64,000 nt of DNA from Arsenophonus nilaparvatae (GCF_000757905.1 NZ_JRLH01000005.1); one strand, 5' to 3'; counted from the stretch's first letter, positions 26,768-36,827 are shown. Translations and numbers: made by a program. The notes: generated from the letters alone by a model not told the origin.

Positions 26768-27520
26768 CTAACAACAGGCTAATTTAAATGGTAATTCATC
26801 AGGTACAATACCATTTTCACTGTCTTCATGTAAGAATCGGATAGCAAAACGTGTTTTATGTCCAGAAATCTGAGGATATAGAGATAGATTTATCGGTAAC
26901 TTTATTCGGATCAGATCCGCATTTTCTACACTACCTTGATAGAAGCCATTATAACTTTTTTGACTGGTGAATGTATTGGACTTGCGGATCAAATTTAATA
27001 GCATATTTAAAGCGGAACATAACGGAAGGATGCCGTCAATCCAAAAGTTAATTCTAGTTTCTATCTCTTTTTTAGGCGTATTTAACCATAAATGTAAGGC
27101 TGGTAAATCAAAACTACAACAACCTCCGGGTATACTTAACCGCTGGCGAGCAATACTAATAACTTTATCTTGCCGTAAGTGTTGACCAATGCGTGGTGCT
27201 TCTCTTAATGAAGTGAGATTTTCTTGCAGTTCTTTTAGAAGATTTTTAATCAGAGTTTTATCTGCATGGGGATCACTGCACCATTGATTAAGTTTGTTTT
27301 TTTGTTTATCTAATTCTTTAATAATGTCTGCACGTATATCGCTGCGATCTAATACTTCGATTAATTCAGAAACGGCACGAAAAAAAGCTAATCCACTAGC
27401 TAATGAGTTGATGTTTTTCAAGTCAATGAGTTGCTGAAGCAAACATTCCATGCGCAGCCAAGAGCGCATTTTCTCATTTAATGGATGTTCATAAATAATG
27501 GTAGAAATAGTATTACTCAT
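26768..27520 (-). CDS. zapD: cell division protein ZapD
   Basis: A 250-aa protein that crosslinks FtsZ filaments (formerly YacF). Motifs matching E. coli: YEHPLNEKMRSWLR, SAPRIGQ-like EAPRIGQHLR, RQRLSIPGGCCSFDLPALHLWL, LYPQISGHKTRFAIRF and the C-terminal ACC. The ATG at 27520 (MSNTISTIIYEHP) is chosen; an upstream in-frame codon at 27541 adds seven residues and overlaps coaE. It lies two bases after coaE. Confidence 0.96.
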   Translation of the reverse strand: MSNTISTIIYEHPLNEKMRSWLRMECLLQQLIDLKNINSLASGLAFFRAVSELIEVLDRSDIRADIIKELDKQKNKLNQWCSDPHADKTLIKNLLKELQENLTSLREAPRIGQHLRQDKVISIARQRLSIPGGCCSFDLPALHLWLNTPKKEIETRINFWIDGILPLCSALNMLLNLIRKSNTFTSQKSYNGFYQGSVENADLIRIKLPINLSLYPQISGHKTRFAIRFLHEDSENGIVPDELPFKLACC

Positions 27521-28136
27521 TGTGTGTTTCCTGAGAAGCATTCATAGCTAATTGCAAATATTTCTGATGTAATTTCGCTAAAGTTTCATCAAGTGTTAAG
27601 TTATTATCGTGATTATTAATTATATCATCAGCTTTTTCTAAACGCCTTGTTCGGCTAACTTGGTTAGATAAAATATTTTTTGCTTCTTGTTGGCTAATTC
27701 TATCACGTTTCATTATACGAGCTATTTGTTCTTCAGGTGTTACGTCAATGACTAGCACGCGGTTGGCAAGGTGCTCTAGATTATTTTCAATTAACAACGG
27801 GACAACCCAAACTACATAAGGGGAATTAAGTAAAGTTAGCTGGCGTTGGGTTTCTTGATGTATTAATGGATGAAGCAAATTATTTAACCAATTTTTTTCT
27901 CTTGGATCGCTAAATATTTTTTTTCTTAACTTGGCGCGATTTAAAGAGCCATCGTTATTGAGAATAGTTGAACCAAAATGTTGTTTTATCATGTTAAAAG
28001 CATAAGTATTAGGCATAACTATTTGTCTTGAAATGATGTCTGCATCAACAATTGGTATTCCTAAGGATGCAAATTTATCTGAAACGGTACTTTTGCCGCT
28101 TCCTATCCCGCCTGTGAGAGCAACAATATAGCTCAT
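27513..28136 (-). CDS. coaE: dephospho-CoA kinase CoaE
   Basis: Phosphorylates the 3'-hydroxyl of dephospho-CoA, the last step of CoA synthesis. It is 207 aa (E. coli 206). The P-loop TGGIGSGKST is at residues 8-17, with DADIISRQIV, LLHPLIHQETQ and VVPLLIENNLE following. It is the first gene of a minus-strand coaE-zapD-yacG run. In E. coli guaC lies between coaE and hofC; here only 122 bases separate them. Confidence 0.96.
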   Translation of the reverse strand: MSYIVALTGGIGSGKSTVSDKFASLGIPIVDADIISRQIVMPNTYAFNMIKQHFGSTILNNDGSLNRAKLRKKIFSDPREKNWLNNLLHPLIHQETQRQLTLLNSPYVVWVVPLLIENNLEHLANRVLVIDVTPEEQIARIMKRDRISQQEAKNILSNQVSRTRRLEKADDIINNHDNNLTLDETLAKLHQKYLQLAMNASQETHNE

Positions 28137-28258
28137 GCATCCTCTCTTTCAATAAATTTAAATGGTAAATTCCAGGCAAAGGTCTGATAATTTTTTTATG
28201 TTTATTATAACGGGTTTTAACATAATAATATTTTTTATTTTATTGTTACATTGATTAC

Positions 28259-29452
28259 TTAAGAAATAATATTACCTAAATTAAAAATCGGCAAATACAT
28301 AGTGAATAATAATCCAGTAATTACAACTGCGAGTAATAGTATTAGCATTGGTTCAATTAATTTTATCTTTTTATTAACATAGTTTATTAGGTTATTTTGA
28401 TACCAATTAGCTAGTTTTTCTAAAAATAATACTAAATTACCAGATAATTCTCCGGCTGTAATAAATTGCAAGCATAGATATGGGAATAGTTTTTCTCTTT
28501 TTATACTGTCACTAAAAGAAATACCTCGTTGAATTTTTTGATATATAGAATGGATGGCATCGTGATAAACGGGATGTTTTAGTGTTTTTAATACATATTC
28601 GAACCCTTCTAATAATGTTAATCCTGATTTTTGGGTAATATGTAGTGTTTGAAAAAAATAGTAAAGTTGTTGCCAACCAATAAGCTTATTGAGTAATGGC
28701 AAATGTAAGATAACCTTTTGTTCTTGTTTAATTAAATTTGGCGTATATTTTCTATATGTAAAATACCCTAAACAAATGCAAGTTAAGGTAACAACGATAT
28801 ACAGAGCATTGTCAGCAATTTTATCAGAAATGGTAATAAGCAACCTAGTCGCTATTGGAAGTTGAGCATCAAATGTTTGGTATATTGCTTTAAATTCAGG
28901 TAAAACGAAAAATAACATTAGCGAAACCACGACTGAAGCGATAATTAAAATAATGCATGGATACTGTAGTGCTTTAGCTATTTTTTGTTTTAAAATTTGT
29001 TGTTGTTGAAGTTGTTGGTAAATAAGTTGGCAATTTTTTTCCAGGCTATTGGTTTGTTCTCCTATTTCTACTAGTCGATAAATTATTTCTGGAAAAAGTT
29101 TAGGATAATGTTTTAATGCCGAAGAGAATGCTTCCCCTTGATTAATACGTTTAATGATTTCTGTTAATATACATTTCCAAACGGACATATTACATTCTTT
29201 TTGAATAATATTTAGACTTTGAATTAAAGAAATATTGGATTTAAGTAATACACTAAGTTGATACATAAAATGCAAACGATAGCTAAGAATTTTTGTGGTA
29301 TATAGCGCAATTTCTCGGATTTTAATTGAAATAGGTATTAAATTGCTTCTAAGAATATATTTAAAAACCTCTTGTTTAGAATGAGATATTTTATAATTTT
29401 CTATTAATATTCCCTGAGTATTAATTGCTCGATATATATAGATAAAATTCAC
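28259..29452 (-). CDS. hofC: type IV pilus / type II secretion inner-membrane protein HofC (GspF/PilC family)
   Basis: A 397-aa platform protein. It has two related GspF halves, each with a cytoplasmic helical bundle, and three long hydrophobic segments (YPCIILIIASVVVSLMLFF, LYIVVTLTCICLGYF and the C-terminal MLILLLAVVITGLLFTMYL). It starts at GTG 29452, which overlaps the hofB stop (GTGA). It is the last gene of a ppdD-hofB-hofC run. No frameshift is visible. Its assembly partners (hofMNOPQ, gspO) are not in the window. Confidence 0.9.
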   Translation of the reverse strand: MNFIYIYRAINTQGILIENYKISHSKQEVFKYILRSNLIPISIKIREIALYTTKILSYRLHFMYQLSVLLKSNISLIQSLNIIQKECNMSVWKCILTEIIKRINQGEAFSSALKHYPKLFPEIIYRLVEIGEQTNSLEKNCQLIYQQLQQQQILKQKIAKALQYPCIILIIASVVVSLMLFFVLPEFKAIYQTFDAQLPIATRLLITISDKIADNALYIVVTLTCICLGYFTYRKYTPNLIKQEQKVILHLPLLNKLIGWQQLYYFFQTLHITQKSGLTLLEGFEYVLKTLKHPVYHDAIHSIYQKIQRGISFSDSIKREKLFPYLCLQFITAGELSGNLVLFLEKLANWYQNNLINYVNKKIKLIEPMLILLLAVVITGLLFTMYLPIFNLGNIIS

Positions 29453-30888
29453 TGAATTATGTCCTGTCCTGTTACTTCATACAATTCTTTTAGTGTTGTT
29501 ATGCCGGCTTTGACTAGAAGTAATCCAGAAGCAAATAAACTAACGAAAGGTATTTTTTCTGTTTTTATTGGTAGCTGATAAAATTGCGTAGCAAGAGTTT
29601 CTTCCTTAAGCTCTAAAAACTCATAAATTGCGGTTCGACCTAAATATCCACCGAAACAATGGTCACATCCAACCGCCCGCCAGGTTGTAATTACAGTTTC
29701 AATATTATCATATTGAATAGTAACAGGATTTTCCTCATGACGTTTACAGCTAGGACATAGTTTTCTAACCAGTCTCTGAGCAATAATTAATTTCACACAA
29801 GAATTTATCAAATGTGGTGATATGCTTAAATTTTCTAGTCGTTCTAGTGTACTTTTCGTTGAATTTGTATGGAGGGTTGATAATACTAAATGGCCGGTTT
29901 GGGCAGCTTTTATAGCAATTTCGGCTGTTTTTTGATCGCGGATTTCGCCTACCATAATAATATCAGGATCTTGGCGAAGTAATGCCCTTAAGATGGTTGA
30001 AAAATCTAATCCTATTTTTTCGCTTACAGGTATTTGATTAATCCCTTTTATTGGTATTTCTACTGGATCTTCAATCGTTGAAATATTTAATTCACTGTGA
30101 TTAAGATATTCAAGGCAGCTATAAAGCGTTACTGTTTTACCACTTCCAGTTGGCCCAGTGACAAGAATCATTCCTTGTGGCAGTGAAAGTTTTTGTTTTA
30201 AAATGACAAGAAAATTATTTTTTATACCTAGTTGTTCTAAAGAATAATGGTTTTTAGTATTTAATATCCTTAAAACTATTTTTTCACCATAAAGAGTTGG
30301 TAATGTTGAAATGCGAATAGCATAGTGGATATCACGGCTGATCCATTCAAGTTGCCCATCTTGAGGCAAGCGCTTTTCTGCAATATTCAATTTTGCCAAT
30401 ATTTTTAATCGGGCAAATATTTCTGCACAATTTTCGACTGGCGGCGAAGGAACATAAAATAATTTACCATCAACTCTGATTCGAATTTTGGCACCGGTCT
30501 TAAATGGCTCAATATGAATGTCTGATGCCCGTTTTTCAATAGCAGATCCAATAAGATAATCGACATAATTTACTGCTGGTGAATTAGGTTTTTCTTCATT
30601 GTTAATTGAAGGATCATAACGTATAGGTTCTTCTTGTATTTCAACTTCATGATTACAGCGATTAAAATAATGCTCAATTTTTTCTTTTGGCCAGATATCA
30701 TAACAAACAGGAACACTAGAAATAAAACGTAATGCTGTTAACAATTCGTCATTGGGTTTTCTATAACTCGCAATGGAAAGTTTTTTTGAATTGAACTCGA
30801 TCATTACAATATCATGACGATAACAAAGTTTTTTTAATTCATCTTCGATAACATTAAAGTCTTTGGGAATAGCTGTTATGAAAGTCAT
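29449..30888 (-). CDS. hofB: type IV pilus assembly ATPase HofB (GspE/PilB family)
   Basis: A 479-aa hexameric assembly ATPase. Walker A is VTGPTGSGKTVTLYS; the Asp box SNIEDPVE-type reads STIEDPVEIPIKGI; Walker B and His box are DIIMVGEIRD and TGHLVLSTLHTNS. The C-terminal tetracysteine zinc site is present (LCPSCKR and GCDHCFGGYLG). AGGA precedes the ATG. It begins 16 bases after ppdD. All catalytic motifs are intact. Confidence 0.93.
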   Translation of the reverse strand: MTFITAIPKDFNVIEDELKKLCYRHDIVMIEFNSKKLSIASYRKPNDELLTALRFISSVPVCYDIWPKEKIEHYFNRCNHEVEIQEEPIRYDPSINNEEKPNSPAVNYVDYLIGSAIEKRASDIHIEPFKTGAKIRIRVDGKLFYVPSPPVENCAEIFARLKILAKLNIAEKRLPQDGQLEWISRDIHYAIRISTLPTLYGEKIVLRILNTKNHYSLEQLGIKNNFLVILKQKLSLPQGMILVTGPTGSGKTVTLYSCLEYLNHSELNISTIEDPVEIPIKGINQIPVSEKIGLDFSTILRALLRQDPDIIMVGEIRDQKTAEIAIKAAQTGHLVLSTLHTNSTKSTLERLENLSISPHLINSCVKLIIAQRLVRKLCPSCKRHEENPVTIQYDNIETVITTWRAVGCDHCFGGYLGRTAIYEFLELKEETLATQFYQLPIKTEKIPFVSLFASGLLLVKAGITTLKELYEVTGQDIIQ

Positions 30889-30904
30889 AATAGAATCCTA
30901 TTAT

Positions 30905-31330
30905 TTAGAATCTAAAGGTGTCTGCACAATGTTTTTTTAATCCGGAATCTGTACTTTCACAAGAAACTTTCCAGCTCACTCGATTATCTGTTGTAGATAA
31001 TGTCGGTTCTAATGTTATTGTTAAATCTTTCAGTGGTTTTGTACCAACAACTTTAATTATTCCATCTTTCACATCGATATTACTGACATATTTTCCTGTC
31101 TTACTTGTCGGAATTGAAGATATGCCATTGTGGCAACCTGTAAAATACCCATTTTCAAATCCACACAGCTCGGTATGCATTTTATAAGGAACAATAAATT
31201 GCAACATGTCAGTCAGAGATGCTTTTTGCATATAACTTTTGTAGCTTGGAATACTAATTGCACTAAGAACAGCAATAATTGCAATTGCAACCATTATTTC
31301 CATTAGAGAGAATCCTTGTTGTTTCATCAT
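30905..31330 (-). CDS. ppdD: major type IV prepilin PpdD
   Basis: A type IV pilin precursor of 141 aa. The leader MMKQQG is followed by the mature N-terminus FSLMEIMVAIAIIAVLSAISIPSYKSY, with Phe at +1 and Glu at +5, the signature for prepilin peptidase cleavage and N-methylation. The ATG at 31330 (or 31327) gives a typical six-residue leader with GGA upstream; the ATG at 31339 adds three residues. Four cysteines are present, two near the middle and two near the C-terminus (SCES and KHCAD), as in E. coli PpdD. Confidence 0.92.
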   Translation of the reverse strand: MMKQQGFSLMEIMVAIAIIAVLSAISIPSYKSYMQKASLTDMLQFIVPYKMHTELCGFENGYFTGCHNGISSIPTSKTGKYVSNIDVKDGIIKVVGTKPLKDLTITLEPTLSTTDNRVSWKVSCESTDSGLKKHCADTFRF

Positions 31331-31822
31331 ATTTTCCATTATCGATTGAAGATAAAGTGATAATGCACAATGGTAAAAAAAAATAACAATGAGAAAATAA
31401 AATATTAGAATATTGTTCTAAATATTATTTTTTTATATTGAAAATAAAAAAATAAATTCGAGCAATTTCACAAATAATTAATTTAGCTATTTTTTATTGA
31501 TATAAATTTTTTAATATTAGTCATCATTTGTAAGTTTGCTGACAGTAGAAATAAATAACTATTTATAATAGCTCATTGGAAATATATACATTTGTCATAT
31601 CTTTCATGAAATGAATTATTTATTCAGTTCTAAGATAAAGAATTTTTATTATAGTTAGTCTCCACATTAATTATGCAGAAAAAATTTCTATTTAGATTTT
31701 ATAGGTTGTAGTAACGTGTAGGATTGATGTAAGTTAATAAAAAAATTTACTAGAGATATTTATGCAATGCCGTGGAGTAATAGTTCAAAATAATTTATTA
31801 CTGTAAATATTAAGGAGTTGTA
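31331..31822. other. AT-rich divergent intergenic region between ppdD and nadC
   Basis: About 490 bases between divergent genes with no open frame of interest. It must hold the promoters for ppdD (leftward) and nadC (rightward), but no site was clear enough to name. In E. coli ppdD and nadC lie on the same strand, so this spacer marks a local inversion. Confidence 0.5.
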
Positions 31823-32716
31823 ATGGTGTTTATCACTCATGATGTTGAGCGACGTAAGGAAAAATTATTAGAACGTTTACATCAAGATATTCCAGCTAAT
31901 GTTACTTTCGCATTACAGGAGGATTTAGGTGGAAATATAAATATAGACAGTGATATTAGTGGACAATTGCTGACAAAAAATCAGTTGGCTACTGCTAAAA
32001 TAATTACCCGGGAAGATGGTATATTTTGTGGAATGCGTTGGGTAGAGCAGATATTTCAGCAACTTGATCAATCTGTTCAGCTTAAATGGCAGGTCCGTGA
32101 TGGCGACAAAATTAAATCTGGCCAGACTCTTTGTACTATCGAAGGTGATGCTCATATACTGTTGCTTGCTGAAAGGGTTGCACTTAATTTTCTACAAACT
32201 TTATCAGGTGTTGCTACCAAAACAGCTCATTATGTTGAGATATTACAAGGCACAGAAGTAAAGTTATTAGATACTCGTAAGACCATTCCTGGTTTAAGGA
32301 GCGCGCTCAAATATGCAGTACTTTGTGGAGGTGGTTTTAATCACAGGCTAGGTTTATTTGATGCTTATTTAATTAAAGAAAACCATATCATTGCAGCAGG
32401 GAATATTACTTCAGCAATTAAGAAAGCGCGTTTAGCGCATACAAATGTTCCTATCGAGGTTGAAGTTGAAAATATAAATGAATTGATTGAAGCAATTGAA
32501 GCAAAAGCAGATATTGTTATGTTAGATAATTTTACTATCTCTATGATGCAAGAAGCGGTAATGATTGCTCAGGGAAAAGTGGCTCTCGAAGTATCGGGCA
32601 ATATTACACTTAAAACATTAAAAGAGTATGCAAAGACAGGGGTAGATTATATTTCTGTTGGTGCATTAACTAAAAATATTACAGCAATAGATCTTTCTAT
32701 GAGATTTCATGAATAG
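31823..32716 (+). CDS. nadC: quinolinate phosphoribosyltransferase (decarboxylating) NadC
   Basis: Converts quinolinate and PRPP to nicotinate mononucleotide in de novo NAD synthesis. It is 297 aa (E. coli 297). Motifs: ALQEDLGG, ALNFLQTLSGVATKT, LLDTRKTIPGLRSALKYAVLCGG, NHRLGLFDAYLIKENHI and EVSGNITLKTLKEYAKTGVDYISVGALTK. AAGGAG precedes the ATG. The orientation is opposite to ppdD, unlike E. coli. ampDE and aroP, its usual neighbours before pdhR, are missing. Confidence 0.96.
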   Translation: MVFITHDVERRKEKLLERLHQDIPANVTFALQEDLGGNINIDSDISGQLLTKNQLATAKIITREDGIFCGMRWVEQIFQQLDQSVQLKWQVRDGDKIKSGQTLCTIEGDAHILLLAERVALNFLQTLSGVATKTAHYVEILQGTEVKLLDTRKTIPGLRSALKYAVLCGGGFNHRLGLFDAYLIKENHIIAAGNITSAIKKARLAHTNVPIEVEVENINELIEAIEAKADIVMLDNFTISMMQEAVMIAQGKVALEVSGNITLKTLKEYAKTGVDYISVGALTKNITAIDLSMRFHE

Positions 32717-33153
32717 TTGAATAATACTACTAAATATTCTAACTATTTATTCAATCAAAATATTGATATCAAAGAAACTTTATTAATTAAATTTTTTTTA
32801 ATTATTTTAGATGTTTTGAAAAATTAAGGATATTTTTAATATCAACTCTATCAATCGTTTTCACTGAAAACCATTAATGTTATTTATAATAAAATTGTTA
32901 TGTTCTTAACTGCTGGATTGAATATTAATTCATTTATATTGATTAATAATTTAATTAAAGGTAAATAGTAACGTTTCAGTTGATTAGTTATATGTATAAA
33001 AAAATTAACATCGTTGCTAAAAAACAAATTAAAACTATCATTTATTTTTAATTTTTAAAAATCTTTATCAAAAAATGCGACTTTCTTAAGGTTAAATATA
33101 AGCTCTTATGGACAGTTGGTGAATACTTTGTTACTTTATGTACATCTAGGATA
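32717..33153. other. AT-rich region replacing ampD-ampE-aroP
   Basis: About 440 bases of very AT-rich DNA with stops in all frames. No remnant of ampD, ampE or aroP could be read. The 3' part should contain the pdhR promoter (for example around TACATCTAGGAT), followed by the PdhR operator listed separately. Confidence 0.5.
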
Positions 33154-33170
33154 AATTGGTATTACCAATT
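33154..33170 (+). promoter_or_regulatory. PdhR operator
   Basis: AATTGGTATTACCAATT is a perfect palindrome (7-bp arms around a 3-base centre) 56 bases upstream of pdhR. It fits the known PdhR site ATTGGTnnnACCAAT. PdhR bound here would repress its own operon until pyruvate releases it. Confidence 0.9.
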
Positions 33171-33226
33171 GACTTTGGTAGTGTTAAATAAGTATTTACG
33201 CAAAATATAAGTGGCCTATTGTAAAT

Positions 33227-33997
33227 ATGGTTTATAGCAAAATTCGCCAACCTAAATTATCTGATGTCATTGAACAGCGCCTTGAGCATTTAATCCTTGA
33301 AGGAATATTGCGCCCCGGAGAAAAATTGCTACCTGAACGTGAGTTGGCTAAGCAATTTGATGTTTCTCGTCCCTCTTTGCGTGAGGCTATTCAGAGGCTT
33401 GAAGCAAAAGGTTTTCTTCTTCGCCGACAAGGAGGGGGGACGTTCGTCCAAACAAATCTATGGCAAAGCTTTAGTGATCCGCTTACCCAGTTATTATCTG
33501 GGCATATGGAATCACAATTTGATCTTTTAGAAACACGTCATGCACTTGAAGGTATTGCTGCTTATTATGCTGCTTTAAGAGGAACCGATGAGGATCTGGC
33601 TCGGATTAAGATCAGTCATTTACAAATTCAGGATATTGAAGAGCGTGGGGATGTTAATGCTGAAGTTGAGGCTGTTTTGCAATATCAGCTGGTTGTTAAT
33701 GAAGCGGCTCATAATGTGGTATTACTTCATATACTTCGTTGTATGGTTCCATTGTTAGAGCAGAATATTAGACAAAATTTTGAGTGCTTATATACCCGTA
33801 AAGAAATGCACGCAGCAGTAAGTAAACATAGAACTCAAATTTTTGAGGCTATTATCGCACGTGAACCTGAAAAAGCACAGGAAGCTTCACATCGTCATTT
33901 AGCATTTATTGAGGAGATTTTGCTGGACATCAGTCGTGAGCATACACGTCGTGAGCGTTCTTTACGTCGAATACAACAATATCAAAATTTAATTTAG
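33227..33997 (+). CDS. pdhR: pyruvate-responsive transcriptional repressor PdhR
   Basis: A 256-aa GntR/FadR-family repressor of the pyruvate dehydrogenase operon. The N-terminal winged helix (ERELAKQFDVSRPSLREAIQRLEAKGF, then RRQGGGTFV) is followed by an FCD-type effector domain (LLETRHALEGIAAYYAA, HRHLAFIEEIL). Length is near E. coli (254). It is first in pdhR-aceE-aceF-lpdA and has its own operator upstream. Confidence 0.97.
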   Translation: MVYSKIRQPKLSDVIEQRLEHLILEGILRPGEKLLPERELAKQFDVSRPSLREAIQRLEAKGFLLRRQGGGTFVQTNLWQSFSDPLTQLLSGHMESQFDLLETRHALEGIAAYYAALRGTDEDLARIKISHLQIQDIEERGDVNAEVEAVLQYQLVVNEAAHNVVLLHILRCMVPLLEQNIRQNFECLYTRKEMHAAVSKHRTQIFEAIIAREPEKAQEASHRHLAFIEEILLDISREHTRRERSLRRIQQYQNLI

Positions 33998-34163
33998 TAG
34001 TGCAGATTTTTTTGTTGCTGCGTCTGCATTACCGCTCTGATTTATTAGAGACAAAGTTGCGGCAATAGTGACTATCTTTTGTTCTTCTTTCTGGTTTAGT
34101 AAATATGTTCAAAAGATGGCTCAGTAACTATATTAGAAACAGATAATAGATAAGGAATAGACC

Positions 34164-36827
34164 ATGTCAGATATGTCGAAGAATGACGTGGATCCGATCG
34201 AAACTCGCGACTGGTTACAGGCGATCGAATCGGTCATCCGTGAAGAAGGTGTTGATCGTGCTCAGTATCTTATTGATCAAGTATTACAACAAGCACGCAA
34301 GGGCGGCGTTAATATCGCAGCTGGTTCTGGAAACTGTGATTATATCAACACTATTTCCGTAGAGGATGAGCCTGATTATCCAGGCAACATGGATTTAGAG
34401 CGTCGTATTCGCTCTGCGATTCGTTGGAATGCTGTAATGGCAGTTTTACGAGCTTCTAAAAAAGATCTGGAGTTAGGTGGTCATATGGCATCTTTCCAGT
34501 CTTCTGCAACTTTATATGAAGTCTGTTTTAATCACTTCTTCCAGGCAAAAAACAATAAAAATGGTGGAGATTTAGTTTATTTCCAAGGACATATTTCGCC
34601 TGGTATTTATGCACGCGCATTTTTGGAAGGTCGTCTCACTGAAGAGCAAATGGACAATTTCCGGCAAGAAATTGGTGGCAAAGGTCTTTCCTCTTATCCT
34701 CATCCTAAATTGATGCCTGAATTTTGGCAATTTCCTACGGTGTCGATGGGATTAGGTCCAATAGGTGCTATTTATCAAGCAAAATTCTTAAAATACTTAC
34801 AACACCGAGGTTTAAAGGATACCGCAGATCAGACAGTTTATGCTTTCCTTGGTGACGGTGAAATGGATGAACCTGAATCTAAAGGTGCTATCACGATTGC
34901 GACTCGTGAAAAGTTAGATAACCTGGTTTTTGTGATCAACTGTAACTTACAACGCCTTGATGGGCCAGTTACTGGTAATGGTAAGATTGTTAATGAATTA
35001 GAAGGTATCTTTAGCGGTGCTGGATGGCAGGTCATTAAAGTCCTGTGGGGTGGCCGATGGGATGAATTATTGCGTAAGGATACTTCAGGTAAACTAATTC
35101 AGTTGATGAATGAAACTTTGGATGGTGATTATCAAACATTTAAGTCTAAAGATGGCGCTTATGTTCGTGAACACTTCTTCAATCGTTACCCTGAGACAAG
35201 TGCACTAGTCAAGGATATGACCGATGATGAAATCTGGTCGTTAAACCGTGGTGGTCATGATCCGAAAAAAGTTTATGCCGCTTTTAAAAAAGCGCAAGAC
35301 ACTAAAGGCAAGCCAACAGTCATTTTAGCTCAAACAGTTAAAGGCTACGGCATGGGCGATACTGCTGAAGGTAAAAATATTGCCCATCAGGTGAAAAAAA
35401 TGAACCTGGAAGGGGTTCGTTATTTCCGTGATCGCTTTAATGTGCAGGTAGCGGATGATCAAGTAGAAAAATTACCTTTTATTACTTTTAAAGAAGATTC
35501 AGCTGAATATAAATATCTGCATGAGCGTCGTCAGGCATTAGGTGGATATTTACCTGCACGAAATCCTACATTTGATGAAAAATTGGATATTCCTAGCCTA
35601 GAAGATTTTGGTCAATTATTAGCAGAGCAAAATAAAGAGATCTCTACTACGATCGCATTTGTACGTGCTTTGAATGTAATGTTAAAAAATAACTCAATTA
35701 AAGATCGTCTAGTGCCAATTATTGCTGATGAAGCACGTACTTTTGGTATGGAAGGTTTATTCCGTCAAATTGGGATCTATAGTCCAAATGGACAACAGTA
35801 CACCCCTCAAGATCGTGAACAAGTTGCTTACTACAAAGAAGACGAAAAAGGTCAAATTCTTCAAGAAGGCATCAACGAATTGGGTGCCGGCGCTTCTTGG
35901 TTAGCTGCTGCTACATCGTATAGCACAAATAATCTGCCGATGATCCCATTTTATATTTATTACTCCATGTTCGGCTTTCAGCGGATTGGTGATCTGTTAT
36001 GGGCAGCTGGAGACCAGCAAGCGCGTGGCTTCCTAATTGGCGGAACCTCAGGACGTACCACATTGAATGGTGAAGGCTTGCAGCATGAAGATGGGCATAG
36101 CCATATCCAGTCACTAACCATACCTAACTGTATCTCTTATGATCCAGCTTATGCTTATGAAGTTGCTGTTATTATGCATGATGGTTTAGTTCGTATGTAT
36201 GGTGAGAAACAAGAAAATGTTTACTACTATATTACTACCTTGAACGAAAATTATCATATGCCAGCGATGCCTACTGGTGTTGAGGAAGGTATTCGTAAAG
36301 GTATCTATAAACTGGAGTCACTAAAAGGCGAAAAAGGCAAAATTCAATTGTTGGGATCGGGTTCAATGATGCGCCATGTTCGCGAAGCTGCAAAAATTTT
36401 GTCTAGTGAGTATGGTATTGCTTCCGATGTTTATAGTGTAACGTCATTTACCGAATTAGCTCGTGAAGGACAGGATTGTGAGCGTTGGAATATGTTACAT
36501 CCATCTGATAAACCTCGTGTACCTTATGTTGCTCAAATCATGAATGATGCTCCGGCAGTTGCATCAACAGATTATATGAAATTATTTGCAGAACAAATTC
36601 GTTCCTACATTCCTGCAAGTGATTATCGTGTTTTGGGTACTGATGGTTTTGGTCGTTCAGATAGCCGTGAAAACCTTCGTCATCATTTTGAGGTTGATAC
36701 TTCCTATGTGGTAGTAGCAGCGTTGGGTGAATTAGCTAAACGTGGTGAAATGGATGTAAAATTGGTGAATGAAGCCATCAAAAAATACAACATCAACCCA
36801 GAAAAAATTAACCCACGTTTGGCATAA
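34164..36827 (+). CDS. aceE: pyruvate dehydrogenase E1 component AceE
   Basis: Thiamin-diphosphate enzyme that decarboxylates pyruvate and acetylates the lipoyl groups of AceF. It is 887 aa, exactly the E. coli length. The TPP motif GDGEMDEPESKGA through INCNLQRLDGPVTGNGK is intact, and GGHMASFQSSATLYEVC and NLRHHFEVDTSYVVVAALG are conserved. Ribosome site AAGGA. It is 12 bases upstream of aceF. Confidence 0.98.
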   Translation: MSDMSKNDVDPIETRDWLQAIESVIREEGVDRAQYLIDQVLQQARKGGVNIAAGSGNCDYINTISVEDEPDYPGNMDLERRIRSAIRWNAVMAVLRASKKDLELGGHMASFQSSATLYEVCFNHFFQAKNNKNGGDLVYFQGHISPGIYARAFLEGRLTEEQMDNFRQEIGGKGLSSYPHPKLMPEFWQFPTVSMGLGPIGAIYQAKFLKYLQHRGLKDTADQTVYAFLGDGEMDEPESKGAITIATREKLDNLVFVINCNLQRLDGPVTGNGKIVNELEGIFSGAGWQVIKVLWGGRWDELLRKDTSGKLIQLMNETLDGDYQTFKSKDGAYVREHFFNRYPETSALVKDMTDDEIWSLNRGGHDPKKVYAAFKKAQDTKGKPTVILAQTVKGYGMGDTAEGKNIAHQVKKMNLEGVRYFRDRFNVQVADDQVEKLPFITFKEDSAEYKYLHERRQALGGYLPARNPTFDEKLDIPSLEDFGQLLAEQNKEISTTIAFVRALNVMLKNNSIKDRLVPIIADEARTFGMEGLFRQIGIYSPNGQQYTPQDREQVAYYKEDEKGQILQEGINELGAGASWLAAATSYSTNNLPMIPFYIYYSMFGFQRIGDLLWAAGDQQARGFLIGGTSGRTTLNGEGLQHEDGHSHIQSLTIPNCISYDPAYAYEVAVIMHDGLVRMYGEKQENVYYYITTLNENYHMPAMPTGVEEGIRKGIYKLESLKGEKGKIQLLGSGSMMRHVREAAKILSSEYGIASDVYSVTSFTELAREGQDCERWNMLHPSDKPRVPYVAQIMNDAPAVASTDYMKLFAEQIRSYIPASDYRVLGTDGFGRSDSRENLRHHFEVDTSYVVVAALGELAKRGEMDVKLVNEAIKKYNINPEKINPRLA

